Below are positions 12,273 through 26,754 of a stretch of DNA of 64,000 bases, in pieces (the first letter of the stretch is position 1; the number at the start of each line of letters is the position of its first letter). A program made the translations under genes and the position numbers. The notes below the pieces were generated by a model that saw only the letters and a program-made list of their open reading frames with translations, did not search any database and was not told where the DNA came from. Source of the stretch: Diprion similis (Eukaryota > Arthropoda > Insecta > Hymenoptera > Diprionidae); NCBI RefSeq assembly GCF_021155765.1, contig NC_060114.1, positions 17,369,501 through 17,433,500 on the forward strand, written 5' to 3'.

Positions 12273-13130
12273 AACTCGATTTCTCTGATAGATGAGACTT
12301 CCGTTGAGGTGGACCCGTCGGGTCGGTTGTCCGTTGAGGAGGGTGAGATCGGCACAAGTAACACAAGGGGCACTTTAATACCGCGGCAAAGCGGGTCGCG
12401 CGTTTTATTTCAAATCACGTATTCAGTTATCTTCACACCGCGACACGACAAAAAACGAACGGTTTTCCCGACACTGGCAACCCGTTGAACTGGCGCACTC
12501 GAGCCAACTGCGGCTGAATCTAAAAGCTGGGCGCTGCTGATGCTCTCCGGTCCTTTTAGGACGCGATCCGCGTGTTTCGACAGCTCCGCGTTTCGACTAC
12601 CTGATGCTGCTGCTGCGGTCGTCGTGGTCGGCGATCGAAAACTGTTGAGTACACCACGCGGTGATCTACGCATTTCAATTCCCCCCTCTTACTACCTAAC
12701 TCCGTATCTCGGGGCGCGTGTCTGACGCGTCCGGCTTGCTTTGAATTCCTGATGATGCGAGGAATCGGAGTCTGTTCGATGAATGGACCCAGGGACCAAA
12801 CGGTTGCCCTGTGCAACGGGTTACGTAACGGCGCTAGGAACAGGCGATATTTATCGCGGCACTGCCCAACTACGTGATAATTATTGTACCCTTTCCTCGG
12901 CTCTGAGCGAGATATATCTGCGTGTATGTATACGTACGACGACTTCGAAGCGCGTCCGCAAACTAGATTGCACTAACGTAGCGCGCGCGCGCACCAAAGC
13001 CTAAAGAAGCAATAACTACGCGCCGACTCGCTCTCGCAGTTTACGCTTTTTCCCGCGTAGGGCAACCGCACCGGCGTCTCGCTACCCCCTCCAGCATCCC
13101 GAGTCAGGAACGTACAGTTAGTCGGGGTTA
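12273..13130 (-). promoter_or_regulatory. GC/CpG-rich putative promoter and 5' leader
   Basis: Upstream of the minus-strand membrane-protein exon, this block is much richer in G+C and CpG than the surrounding DNA, with GCGCGCGCGC near 12982. Several frames are open by composition alone. The placement directly 5' of a start codon with a strong donor suggests a transcription start region. No core element is certain. Confidence 0.4.
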
Positions 13131-14618
13131 CAGGGTTCCGAGATGCGGGGTCAATTGACCCCGGATATTGCGGAAAACTCGGAGAACTGCCAATTGGTTT
13201 TGGCTGTTTTGAGCACGGTGTCACGTGACCGATTCAGGAGTATTTATTCATTTTATTTGTTTATTTATTTATTCGTTATTTTTCGCAAGGTTCCTTCGTA
13301 CGTTTGTGTATCATCTTTTACAGAATTAATTACATCGGCCTTGTTGAGCAGAGCGCATTTTCTAACGTCAGAAGAATCATGACACGCAAAATCTCTAATC
13401 GAATCAAATATTTTCAAAAAACCGGAACGGTTTCTTGTAAACACTCTTAAATCAGTCACGTCATTCCATGCTAAAATACTTTAACCAAAACAGAAAACAA
13501 GAAACATGTTTCGTCATTTGGTTAGCGCGCGGCCATCCGCTTTGGACCTTCACCAACTTTGCAATTTCAATTCAATACATCGAGTGATGATATCTTGCAT
13601 TTTTATGTCTCAGCCAGCGTTTGACTTATCATGTACGGTGTTGGGAAATTCCGTTGATTTTGGGACTTGCCCGCAGATACGGTGAACTATGTCAGCTGCC
13701 AACCCCGTTCGATATCGATCGCATTCCTGTGAAAGTAGCTGATAGCGATCCGCCGATCAATCGACAGGGGTTCGTTGACTATTTTTAAACTGGTCAAGTG
13801 GCTTGTAAGCGGACAGGTAGGTATTCGTGCACGTGTACGTGTATCGATCGCGAAACTATGTTGACGTATTCGACGAACTATCCCCGGAGTCGATAACGCG
13901 GTCACAACCTGACCTCAGGTATTGCCAAACAAATTACACAACAGTGGGTCATTCGGAGCACCCGGAAAGCAAGCTGCCAAATACTCATCAGCTGTGCAAC
14001 AGAGCCCTTGACGCAGTAGTAACGCAAAATGCAAGAAACTAGTCAGACAAAAAAGTGATGGAACTGGTTGTTTGCGAATTGAGGAATGAATTCTCGGTGT
14101 TTTCAGTTTTTGAATTCTTTAATATTCGAATCACAGTCTCGTCGGGTACTTCATTCAATTTCTTGAACTTTGACGCTGCGAAAGCTCATATATATCTCAT
14201 GCGCATCAGAAAACTTCGGAGAGATCATTGTCAACACATATTGGTTCACTAAAGGCAACAATAAAAAGACCACGTCTTAAAGTATTTGAAAAAACTCTTC
14301 GAAGCGAAGTATCGTTCAATTCAATTCATCGTTATCATCGCGTGAATAATATAAGATATATATTTCGCTATCGTCAGAGCTAATAGGAACATCAAGCTCC
14401 ATCCGTCTTCTAATCGCGGTAACATCATGATACGCCGGTCAATTCCAACACCCGCGTATAGTATCCACCTCAATTCCAGGAAGTTGACATACTTGAATCA
14501 CGCATTTCTTAGACTTCCGGTTTTGTTTTCTGTGATAAACTTTCTCTGCGTACTTAAAACCTCTCCATTTTAAGAAGAACCTGTCTCATGTCATCAGCTG
14601 CTCGTGTTGCAAAAACTG
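13131..14618. other. Intergenic, no feature seen
   Basis: It contains a TTTATT-type low-complexity run near 13250-13275. Short open frames on both strands lack domains and splice signals. Confidence 0.45.
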
Positions 14619-14837
14619 ATGACGGATCTCAATAAGGCAGAAGGTTCGCAATACAAGCGAATTATGGAAACCGGGCAGCCAAAAATCGATGCTTACATCT
14701 TATTAATTTTATTGTTAATTATTTGTACATTGAGTATTTATGAAATTGTTGTAATCGTGAGATACGAAGATCTCTTTAAAGGTACAAAAATAGAAAATAC
14801 TGGAATTATACGTACTAATCTACTAGATTTTGCATAA
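14619..14837 (+). CDS. Possible small membrane protein (72 aa)
   Basis: The ATG at 14619 opens a 72-residue frame. It has a polar N-terminus (MTDLNKAEGSQYKRIMETGQ), one clear hydrophobic helix of about 22 residues (AYILLILLLIICTLSIYEIV) and a polar tail, with a TAA stop. That arrangement is what a single-pass microprotein looks like. There is no homology I recognise, and no neighbouring exon is certain. An AAAG/GTACAA donor-like site lies inside the frame, so it could also be an exon of a longer gene. The chance that it is random AT-rich sequence is substantial. Confidence 0.25.
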   Translation: MTDLNKAEGSQYKRIMETGQPKIDAYILLILLLIICTLSIYEIVVIVRYEDLFKGTKIENTGIIRTNLLDFA

Positions 14838-15029
14838 TTTCGAAACTGCTTTAAACGAGGCGTTTGCCTTTAAATTCCGGTATTTTCTGTTATCGTCTCG
14901 TCGAATCATCGGATCTTCCTCACACACGAATATTATAATTGGATGAATACTCGATGCGCAATTCCCTCGTAATAAAATTCCCAAAATGTCAACTGTCGGC
15001 CAACCAAACCTCTTCAAACCGTAATCGGT

Positions 15030-15300
15030 AATTTCGTTAGCGGGAATCGCGTCGCGGGATCCTCGAAAGCCTTGTTACGGCGGTGAGTGTAGACATGCGC
15101 AGGCTGCGCTCATGCGCATTGGCGCAGCGGTCGAGCCCCCGCGTGGCGCCGAAGGAGTCACGAGCACATGGAGGCAGAACGGAGCCACGCGAGATTCGAC
15201 CCTCCCTCCACGCGTGGCTCCCCGTCCCGACCGAGCTGGTCATCCACTTCATCCACATCATCCACTGCGCCGGCGCGTGGTCGGCGATAAATCAGTGTGA
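15030..15300. promoter_or_regulatory. GC-rich island, possible promoter
   Basis: A 270-bp block with many CpG dinucleotides and overlapping open frames on both strands, in otherwise AT-rich DNA. No gene start could be assigned to it. It is recorded as a compositional anomaly only. Confidence 0.25.
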
Positions 15301-18300
15301 TCCCTTTCCCGTTGCATTGCTATATCTCAGAGGCTAGAGCAGGCTACCAGGACGACACGGCTCCTTCCTCGAACATCTCCGTGACTCGGCGCGAATCGCG
15401 CTGGCTACGCGTGAGACTGGAATTCCGCTTCCAGGAATAACGTCTACGTGACTTCATGTATCGGCAAGATTCCTCGTCACTCATGAGTCCCCCGGACTCC
15501 GGGAATTCTCTTTAATAAATACAATTGTGGGACACGCGTGAAACGGCCATGACCCGTCGACTTGAGTCATTCGGAACCTGGTTCCGGCGGCACTCGATGG
15601 ACCAAGTATTACTTTGCGGCACTCCGGAGTGACACAAATTATATACATATTTCGGATCTTGAGTGGGTTGCAGTGCCGAAAAGGAGAACTCAGTCACCTC
15701 AATGACTCACGTGACTGGGTATCTTTTTAGAAATGATTAATATGGTATCTTCGGTATTTACTGATACGACAGTCTCATGTAATGTCGGCTCGTTACGGCT
15801 TATCATAGTACGACCGCGCGGCACCGGTATAATAATAAATGGTCAGGTGTTAACGGAGAAGGATGATGAAATCGCTCACTAGCCATTTCTTCAGATCGGC
15901 TATACATACAGTGTATGATGTACTTCATGAGGTATAACGACGTTGAAATTATACTGTCAGTTCTGACCGTGGTTAGTAGTTACTGCACGCCCGCAGGACT
16001 TATCCCGCGAGAACGTAATCAATTCTACGATTACCGATGACGTGTACAAAGTCTTTATTAATGTATGCTGATTCAAAGACGTCGTGCAAACTTTTTATAC
16101 ATAATATTATATCCCGCTGTCTTTTCCCGCAACGCAGAAATCGACTACATGTATAAGCGTTGTTTCTTATCTCTATTCAAATCCGCGTAAGTTTGCTGGT
16201 TTTCCATGAAACTACCTGTAATTTGCACTGTCATCTTCTATTTTCGTACCCTTCCCGAGTTCGGAAAAAACTGAGTACACGTATTGAAGTATCGATCTCT
16301 TCGCGATTTGCACACACCTGTACAAATGTACGTTGATGTACGCCTCGGATGACCTTGGGAGAAAATACTCCCATACATGCAACTGTTAAAGAGTCGGATA
16401 CTGTAGGCTCGTCAGGAAACAGGTTCTGCGTATCTGCACCTGCAATTTCGACATGGGTATCCATGACCAACAGGGTCAATCGACGGACCCCATGACTTAT
16501 ATGGCTTACATCACGGAACCAGTTTGCGGTAATTTATTCCACCGATAACCGCTTGATAGCCGACAATTTCAAAAGTTTTCGTATCCGTATACAAGTTAAG
16601 TGCAGATGTGGCCAGAGAGTCCATGTGCTTTCCGCATTCAATGACAAGTGAATAAATTAGTAAATAAAGAAACGGAGAAACACATCAATCGCGTCTTTTC
16701 CGACTACAAATTGCGGACAATCTTTGGTGCGTTGAGTGATGATTTGAGCCAAGGCTGTACGGCGACATGGTTTTATTGTTAGATAATAAATTACGAAGCG
16801 CGGTATAAACCGTAATATGTAACGGTTCCGAGGAAATTGTTCTGCGGTATATAGTACACGTACACGATGCGTCGTTGACGTAGTGCCAGCAAAGAAAACT
16901 GTATTTACCACGTGTCTAGACTGTTTTGCTATCCAACAGTGTATAACGAAAGATCCCGGTAAGTGTGATTTAAAACTCGGACAAAAATCGCTCGTCGTTA
17001 ATTTAGTGAATAATAATCTACCTATGCTCGGAAGTTTTACTATACATACATAATGCGTGGTTCTGAGTAAGAGAGTCGCTCAAGATCAGCTCTCTAAAAG
17101 GAATACCACGAAATAGATGCGCATCTGCTTGCTCATCTGTCTATTGCTGTCTCTGTCACCCTCCTTGCTTAAATTTACGTCCAATCACTTCTCACTCTTC
17201 CCTGGCTTGCCAGCTGTACCGGATATCCCAAGATATTTTGTTACGTCGTAACAATCCAACAGTTCTAGGTGCCGGTTTGGAGATGTTTTGAGTACATGAA
17301 ACGGAAAATTTCACGCCGAAAAACACGCCGGTGATGTATGTGTAGAATTGATGATCATCTCTAATGACCGCCTTGTTTGGCGGCAAGAAATTGGAATCCT
17401 TGGAAACCATATACCCACTACGCAAGCCTTTTCTTATGAAATGTTGAAATATTTTATATTCCCGCATGCCAAATTCTCGGATTTCTTTTTGCCTCGTAAG
17501 TTTACAGTGTGTTGTAGTTTGAAGAAAGGTCATTGAAGCTATTCAGATTTTTTCCTCGGCGCAAGTATCACGATTTCTTAGAACATCGCGTCATTCAAGA
17601 GTAAAATTTCGTCATTTCTTCAGTACAATATTCAGTCCATAATCATCAAATTGTCACAAAGGAACTATAAGGGGTTCCATTTGAACAAGCATATCGCGTG
17701 GAAATTTGTGGACAGAGTAGAACAGTCTAAACGTGTTATCATTCCGACAAATATCCTACTAATGTGACATGGTGTTCGGTTTCTCTGCATATGGCGCATG
17801 TGATCTCCCGCAGGGCAGACTGCATTCAACGCGAGAAGAATAGCGACGCTTCTGACCTTTGTGGATCCGCACTTCGTCCGAGAACGAAATCACAAAGAAC
17901 TCAACGTTCTAAAAATAATACCTTCCTATACACGTGGATAAAGAGTAGGATGTGCACTTTCATTGCTCCCTCGATTTATCAGTAGGTCTAGACATCGATT
18001 AGATATATCGCGTCAAGTTTCACAGTCGGAGAGAGATAAGATCTCCCGGTAAAGAGGTTATCCTTCGGTAGCGTCATCATCGCCTCTGTATTTAAATTAG
18101 AAAAATAGCGAAGAAGAAGATACTCCAAGCGTGTGTATTCTTCTTTTATTTTTCCACATACGATTGGTGTCAGAACCCCGACTGCATTCGACACGCGGCA
18201 CGTGAGATAAATATACTGTCCAACCAGCAGGGCAAGGTGTTACCTAATTGGATGACGCCGCACTCCAGAGCTGCAAAGGTATACAACGTACGCCAATCCG

Positions 18301-21300
18301 CATGCTTGTCGTCGTTACCGATCATTGTTGCCAACTATAACCATCAGCGTGAGACGATAAGTGAGAAACACCCCCCCCCCCCCCCTCCCTCTCCTTAATT
18401 ATTTGCATTTACTTTTTGCAGTGATACTGCAATAATTCATCTCCGCCTACGCCCCCGCAATGACAGTGGCACTGAGTCGTCACACCTCGTCGCAACCTTG
18501 AGATAACGTGTAGAGCCACTGTCCCCAGGTCAGCGACACTCGTACTAGTTGCAGCATGGTATACATAGCTTTGTGTCAAGAAATTCACACGAGAAACAAA
18601 GCAGAGTCGCGTCGAATTTTTAGCGGTAGGTAATAAAGAAATCTCTCACAGCTCGTGGATGATCGGTCTTTACCAAACAGTGAAACAGATAGTAACATAC
18701 ATACATATATATAGATATCACGCAAAATGTTTCATCAGAAATTTTATTTTTAACGTATGAACCTGAAGTGCGTCTTAATTCCGTTAAAATGAAATTTATT
18801 GTCAATTTCTCAGATACCTAACGGCGTGACCTTTGAGAATATAAAAAGGTGCCACATAGTGAGGGGGGGGGGGGGGGGGGGGGGAGCCAAAAATAAATTT
18901 TTATTCGCGGTGTGAAAAACGTTGCCGGCTGCACAAGTCAACGATACGTATAATGTGCAACTCGTATGAAGATAAGTAAAGCGAAAGCCCCTACCCTCGA
19001 TACTTAATCACTATATGTATACATTATCGGTACTCGGTATAGAAACTGCGACGTGACTGAATGAGAAGCAAGTTCGTTAACATCGAAACGACACTGAATG
19101 ACCCTAATTACTTTATGGCGCGAAAAATAATCGCAGGCTTACTCGACTCGCAGATCCAACGGAAAATATTCCGGGCACTGCTCCTTCAAGGTCTTCTGCA
19201 TGGTATTGGTCGGAGAGAAGACCTCCTATAATTCGATCCTTCTTAGCGGAGGACAGACTGCAGCTAAATATGGCCGAGAATGAACGTCGAGGGTCACTCT
19301 TTATGAATCAAAGGCTTTTTACTGTGAACGACTCTGTGAACGTTGCTGCTCATCCTCATCGAAACTTTCTACTGCAACCGCAGGTGAAGCGAGAGGATGG
19401 CACTGCAATGTTTAATTTAATTGGCTGATGATTCCCGCCACCTTGGGTCAGGTGTGTTATACTCTGCTGTTTGAGCGTCGAGTTGGCAGTTTGAAAATAA
19501 GTAAACGCATTTTGCAATCTCCGTCCGGCGGTGCATCGTTGCAAAAGAAGCTGTAATATTATGAAGGTACAAGCACGAGTAAAGTGAAACAGTGAAGTAC
19601 GTGATGAAAAAAACTCTTCGTCCACCCGTGTGACAAAAATATGTTTTTGTTTGTGCGATATGAGTTTACGATAAAACAACACGGATCATAATTATACGAG
19701 GCGGGGACCCGTTATCGTGTATCTTTTTTTCCTAAATCCCATCCCCGCCCTGTGCCTCACAGTTCTTTTTCTTTTCGCAAAAAATAACCTGCTATTGCAA
19801 CAAGCTATTCTCGCTGTATGCATAGACATATACCGCTGGGTAAAGATCAAAATAGCAGACTCAGCACCGCACGTACGTAATGCTACGTATGCATGTATAT
19901 GTAAAGATTTGTATACATAAAGAAATTTTCTGCGTCTTGTTTTCGCCGGCTGAGTTTGCCCGAACTCAAAGCTAGTTATTAAAATTTTCCAAAAAGTTAC
20001 ACGCATGTAACCGGATCGACGATAGTGTACGGCATGTCTACCTATAATCACTTGTTATTTTCTAGACTAATACTTGATGAAATATAAACGACCGCTCGAA
20101 TCACACGTTGTTACCGATTGGACAGTCACAGTCTGGCTACCATTGTCGCGTTATTCATGTATTATAACCTAATTATAACAGTATACATACGAAAAGCCGT
20201 ACAGAATGTTTCATTGATTATGTGAACGACTTCTAAGCCAATCAAAATACGTGGTCCCGTTTGTTGAACGAGAACTGCGTAACTACGGAGGAATTCTCTC
20301 AATCGGGTTAACAAAGAACAAACTCTTGCATTAATGAACATGCAGATAAAATCAATGAAAGAAACTGAATACACTTATACGTTATTACATACGAAGAACA
20401 ATGCTTACCCAATTCCTTAACGAGGTTTAGGTACATGTGTTTCACATTTAATTGTCGGGTGTGCAAATCTCGTTCCCAGCATCAATTGCAATGATCACTC
20501 ACAGGGTTGACAACAAACAAAACACAAGCACGCGGCGTTTGCGCGCGAAAGTTCGGATCCGTTGGCAAGTTCGAATTTTGAATTGAAAAACCGTTACCGT
20601 TCAACCGTAACCAGTGTGAGCGAGTGTTGATGACGGAATTGAATGCAAATATAACTGACGACACATTGGCGACTATCCGCCACGACTCTTTGGCGTGAAA
20701 TAATATACGATTCAATTGTCAGTTGGCTTCGGAGCTGCGGTCTGTACTAAGAAGCACTCCGTGCGCTTATATCGCGGGACACTCCAAGCTCTGCACCGCT
20801 CTGAGTCACGTCTTCGAGTTTATTATACACACGTGTATCAAAGAGTGAAGACATCAACACTAAGAAACGAGAGCTGACGCACGCATGCACTAATGATGTA
20901 GACACGCGGTTATCGTGGTATACGATTTCCCCGAAAGATAAAGAGTCTGATAACGGATGGAATAATAACGTCGAAACGTGACGAACCAATTTTCCAAATG
21001 ACAATTCACTAACAAAACACTAACCGCCTCTCCCGCAGCAAATTGGTTAGATATGCGCGGAAACTTGTCCTACTTATTCTTACGTAAAATTGTGGCCTTA
21101 CGCCGAGTTACATAGGATTCATGCAACTGTTTGACCCCAAATTCGAACTCCAATATTTATTTCTTTCTTCTTTTTTATCAATGATAAGAAATCTTACAGT
21201 CAAGGGTTACTTCAGGTTATGTTTGTATACGTCACTATGTATTATAGGTGCCGGATATAGATATTTGCCCGAGTACAATCGCGCAGTTTCGATTTAGCTC

Positions 21301-21359
21301 GACGTCTTGTCGTTTTCTTTTCTCCTTCTTTTGTACGTTTCCTTGAATAATATATCTAG
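15301..21359. other. Gene-poor stretch
   Basis: No exon is supportable over 6 kb. Notable content is two long homopolymers 480 bp apart: a C run of about 17 (18370-18386) and a G run of about 22 (18863-18884). Open frames up to 119 codons occur, but none has a domain, good splice sites or a sensible composition. It may be intronic or regulatory. Confidence 0.5.
18863..18884. repeat. Poly-G tract, about 22 nt
   Basis: Uninterrupted G run that could form G-quadruplexes and is prone to sequencing length error. A complementary C run lies at about 18370-18386. Confidence 0.9.
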
Positions 21360-22090
21360 CTCCGAGTCGAAATTCTCATCAGGCTCAGCTAAGGCCATGC
21401 TCAGGCTTGCCGTACCGCCTCATCAGGTACACATCAGGTTACCTGATCAATGCATGACCGGAAATGTAGTTCAGGTTCGATGGTCAAGTGTTGATTAGAA
21501 CCCGGATCAGGGCCTTATCGGGCATTTATCAGACTAGGTTGAGACACTACCTGATCAGACTCGGGCAAAGATTGTTCAGATCCATCGATTTTTGAAATGA
21601 CGTAAAAAAGAGTCTAGTATTACACAGATGCAAAGTGAAGACTACCAAAAATGAGTTGCTGATATCTGTAGGCAGATATCTACCAAAATAATTAACTGCG
21701 AAGTGTTACTTTGTAGGATTTTGCAGGTAGATGGCCACACTTTCTTACAAGTCATCTGATACTTTTACCAAGAGAACGCTAACGACTTCCATGACGTCTG
21801 ATGTGGCAGATTTACTCTGGGTCAGATCAGGTGCACCGTAGTAGAGTTCGCCTGGTCTGAGCCTGCTCAGGGCCAGATCAGGCATGCCCTTATACTCAGA
21901 CATGCCTGATATAAACCTGCCCAGAGTTCAACAGGCACGCCTCAGTAAGGGATGCCTCATGATAACCTGAAGAGGACCATGACAGGCACGCCTTGGTAAG
22001 GTACCTTAAGGTGCCTTAATGAGGTACGCCTGTTTCAAGCTGATGAAGACCTGCTGGAACGTTAAGATGGTCTGATCGAATTTCGGGTTC
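21360..22090. repeat. Cluster of degenerate CTGATCAGG / CAGGC words
   Basis: Over about 730 bp, words such as CCTGATCA, CATCAGG, GCCTGCTCAGG, CAGGCATGCC, CAGGCACGCC and AAGGTACCTTAAGGTGCCTT recur in both orientations, many of them self-complementary. The spacing is irregular, so this is not a simple tandem array. It resembles an old, decayed satellite or transposon cluster. No coding frame fits. Confidence 0.5.
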
Positions 22091-25000
22091 AACAAAATTC
22101 AAGCGGGGCTCAACGACACGTGGTAATGAGTTGTGATAATTTCACGTGAGAATAACTCAAACACACATACAGAGAGTAATAAAATGTCCATATTTTTGCT
22201 CCTTATTTGATTCCAGCTAAGCTGCCTCGCGTGTACTGTAAAATATCCACGAGTTTTGCCACGCTACTAGACCTTGTGTGAAAACATGTTTTCCTCAAGG
22301 ATAAATACGAAAATATTTGGCCATCGTTATTGTCAACTTACAGTATGCGCTACGATATATGTTGTATTAATATTCTGAATATCTCATGGCGCAAAAACTC
22401 TTCGCGAAGTACAGCTGCAGCTATGCAACAACCATTCAAAAAAAGTTTGTACCGAAACAGTAATTGCGACCCTGCATGATCAGGCTCCTCACAATCGAGA
22501 CTGTAACCAATTTTTCACGATATGTATAATGCATACAAAGGCTTCGCAGCAAGGAAATCCTTCGATTATCTTCGACTGTGAATAATTGTCGGACAAGTTG
22601 TGGACTGACAATGAGTAGCTAATTTAAACTCAAGATGAGTTCCTTGAGCCGTCTGCTTCGGACGTCCTTCGTCGGCATGTGGAGCGTTGACTGCTTGGAA
22701 GATATTATGAGTTCCCTCAAAAGCCGATAACGTATGATCATCATTTCTCGATGTGATTGATCGCAAATGTATCTATACTCAATATTTTGCAGTCTGGTGC
22801 GGCACTATTAGAGTCCAGGATAATTTGCACGTTTTCATTGATTCTGTGACAGTGCTGCCATTTACACCACGTCTCCATAATCTCTCAGTCGTGCCTGACC
22901 AAGGTTACCACAATGCTGTATCACTCAGTGAAAAGCGCATTGTCGCAACACGTAAATTGGTTGGACAATGGGTTGTACTTTTGCTGCAGTTGTTCTACTT
23001 GCTTATACTTTGACCCTGCAGGTTATCGATACTTGCACCCCGAGTCCGTTCAGCGATAACGGAATTAAAAATCCTATCTTTTTGCAACGGTCATTCTAGC
23101 TGAATTTTCCAGGTCCAGCATACATTCCAAGAAAATTTTGTTGCCACTTGGTATCCAGGAACTCCAAACGCAACGTAAACATTGTGGGATTAACAGCTGT
23201 GAAAACACTAAGTTTTCCGTTTTATCTTTGAACTAATATTGATTTTACTTATTGTCAGTCTTCCCTGCCTTTGTTATAGAGTATGAATTCTTTTTTACGG
23301 TGCCTCGTGCCGCAGGTAAATTGGCGAGGAGCAGCTAGTGTTGAATTTACGAACTTCTGCACTACTGAATTCGTCGACTGATTGTAACGAGGAGTTGATT
23401 CACCCGGCGTATTTGCTAAACGATATTGCTGAACCACACAGTTGTTTACACTCCTTGAAATGAAGGTTGGACTCATTATCATTATCATTGCCATATTCGT
23501 ATTTATATATATTACAAGCCAGACAACAACTGCGCACTGTTTACAATATAACTTTTTTTTATAATCAATATTTAATCAATCGATTTAACGAACCAGATGC
23601 GCACGTGTAAGTATACACATCATATCACTCTTAGCTGTACCTTCTAATAACATAAATTAAGAATCGCCAAAGCGATCTATGAATCATGGAATTAGTCTCA
23701 GATTTATTTGTGATCCACTATACGCGTACTCTTCCGGATAGACGCAGAGATACGATTAATTGTTACAAGTCTCCTATACAATCCTTTGAAATTAAAGTAG
23801 TTTGTGAAGCTGACAGTTATGGTGATAATTACTGTATCAACGGTATAGAAGCGATGATAAGTCGCTTTCTTTGACGTTCATCGTCATTTCTACGCGCTAA
23901 GAACATCGATATATCAGTGGGACTCTTAGGACGCAATTAAAAGTCTTTTATTACCTATCGAACAAGATTCCAAATGGATCGTCAAGATTATTAACTCATC
24001 GTTCCAAGACTTGGAGTTAAAGACTTGGTGCAAGAAACTCGAAAACTGCAGTCTTTCGATGACTCGACGTATAGTGGATAGAAAATGTTTTTTTACCTCA
24101 CTTATCTATGCACAAACTAATATTTTTTTTACCGTTTAGTCACACTTTGCCTCAATGCTGTCAAAATTACAAAGTATTAATAATAATTAACAGAGTGATA
24201 TTATATATATAGTACTAATTGTAAGACAGTATCTGATTTTCTCGAAGCAGAATATTTTATTGATAAGTTTATCGGTCAGTCAAATTTCGATTCCAATCAA
24301 CAAGCGAAAGAAAGCTGCACTGAGTTTAAATTTATCTTTCAGTGAAGTAATCGGCCATAAATCAATAATTCTACCATTATTGATGTTTGTAATAAGTTGC
24401 AGGCTTATTGTTAGTGCAGACGATTAATCGAGATAGATGCTCAAGTTTGATATTGGCGAATTGAGAATCCGTCAACATGGCCTTGATGCTTACTATATAA
24501 AATGTGAACGCGAAAATGTAAACATTCAAATGATCCAGGGTTTCACAAACATGAATATACATGCAATGAAAGAAAAAAATAATTACGAAGTGAGAAAGAA
24601 AACTGGACATGCGTTGGTAAACACAAGTGCGAAGAAGAAATAATATTTTGTTTCGCTAATTTTATGCGAAAAAAAAAAAAATTCAACAAGAAGAAAGGTT
24701 TTCAGCATCGTGCTTGTATTAATAATCTTGACAGTAATAATTTACGTGTAATTTACATCTATCTAATAATTTCAAATTCTATTTTAGATAAACAAATCGG
24801 CTAAAGATATTTCATACAAAAGTAAAAATGTGTTTAGCACTGATCTTGCAATAATTTTCTGTAAAACGGGTGCTTTAAGCTACTATTGGTACGACAATTT
24901 TTTTCTTAGTCTTCATTATTATTACTGGCGTATTTTTCTTTTTTTCAAAGAGATAACCTCGAATCTCTCTTTGTCTCACTCTCTCGGCAAAAAAATGTAG

Positions 25001-26754
25001 ACGTCACGGTCGAGTATCAAGCCGATTGTATTGAATGAATTATCATTTAAATGTGCGAGAAAAGCAATAGTGATGAAGTTGGCGGGATAATACAACCTCG
25101 CCGCGTATAGCACGGTTTATGTGCCCGAGATGGGCTTAGAGTTTGGAAATTTTGATTGGTGGGTTAAGACAGATATTAATAATCCACGCACGCGCAGTTA
25201 TTTTCGTGTGAGTGCAGTTAATCGTTTCTTCACGGTTTTATTTACATCTTAAGATCGGAAGTCATCGTAACGTCACGGGTCAACTGCTTATGATTTTTTA
25301 CAGAATCCCACGATCCATTGCATCAGATAGGTCAATAATTATTCGCAAAGTCTCTCATGCGTGAACTATGCTAGACTAAGCATTATATAATTAAAAAAGT
25401 TGAAAGATGAAAAAAAAAACGGACACTGGACTAGAGGTGTCACTGGCGCCCGTGTTTCTAACGTGGTTTGCAGAATGCTTCGCAGTAATTATGTTAATTA
25501 CTGTTATGGCAACGCAGGAAAAAGTATCTCACAGTCAGTTAGCGTTACTCTACAACATTATGCGTGCCTATAACCTCGAAATTTCGAACTTCAAATAAGA
25601 AATTCTCAGCATTCAGTTATTACAAATCACAAATGTCTGGCTGCAAGGGATCAGGTAAAAGCAACAGCCAGGGCCAACCCTAAAAAAAGACCCAAAACAC
25701 CTTCGCCAACACCTCAACGACCGTAATCTAATCCAGTAATATATTTATGCTTTTTTTTGCTCTGAGAGTTTCTTCTAATAGATAATCATCTACACGTATT
25801 TTTTTCCTGAATTGTACAATGTTTTGTGCGTGAAACTTGACATATATTTTTTTTCCAATCAACAAAGTAGAATCTGCACGGGCCTTTATTCAAATCTGGC
25901 GCGTAACGCTTGACAGTCGCATGAAGACTATTAGCCCTAGGATATTTTTCGTAATGGTTTGCCAGGTCTGGGAGGATTTAGAGATAATTTGACGACTCTG
26001 CGGCAACTGACTCGTCTTATGGGATCTCAATGTAAAATTGAGATGACATAGTAGAATATTACAATTTTCTCTTTTGCCCCTTGATACCTCTTACCCGCAC
26101 GCTAACGTCCATAGAGCTGCAGTCTTCGTGCATCTTCAGTCAACGTTTATTAGCGATTCAATGTGATTCTTAACCTAAAACAATTGCGCATGCGCCCTTG
26201 TATTTCACTGAGGATGTCAAGTCTGGTTTCCAATTCCACACCGATGACGGTCCAAAGTTACACATAATTCGTAACTTTTTTCTTTGATGAAAACTATGGT
26301 TCAAAAGATCCCTGAACATATTATTAGGAGTGTATCATTTTACTGCGGTTAATTTATAATCGAGAAAATCTTTAAAAGTGATTTTAACACTCATGTTCAA
26401 CTCACTTCTCGAGTTCAATATTCTGCCACTAGGTTCGCATGTCCATAATAAAGATCATGGAGTTTCTCCATCTAGTATTTCTGCTACACTTATCGGACTT
26501 GGATGAAAATGCGCCTTTTTAGTCACATGCCCCAACTTCCGATTTTGACGTCATTTACCCGAATTGCGATTTGCCGTGCGACATTGAACGTGTATTTGTA
26601 CATATATATACATACATACACTATTGTTCCGGAATATTCTACGTTGTATAACTAGAAATTCTGAACCCAGCCAGTGCCAAGCAGACGAGTCAGTTTGAAG
26701 CAGAACGTGTTTCGTGAAAGTGATATTGACTAAGCAAAGAATAATAACTTCAAC
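22091..26754. other. Gene-poor stretch upstream of CHCHD2
   Basis: No exon was found. A few short open frames (22753-23013, 24437-24643, 25407-25598) have no domain or splice support. The last few hundred bases before 26755 must contain the promoter and 5' leader of CHCHD2, but no core element was identified. Confidence 0.45.
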
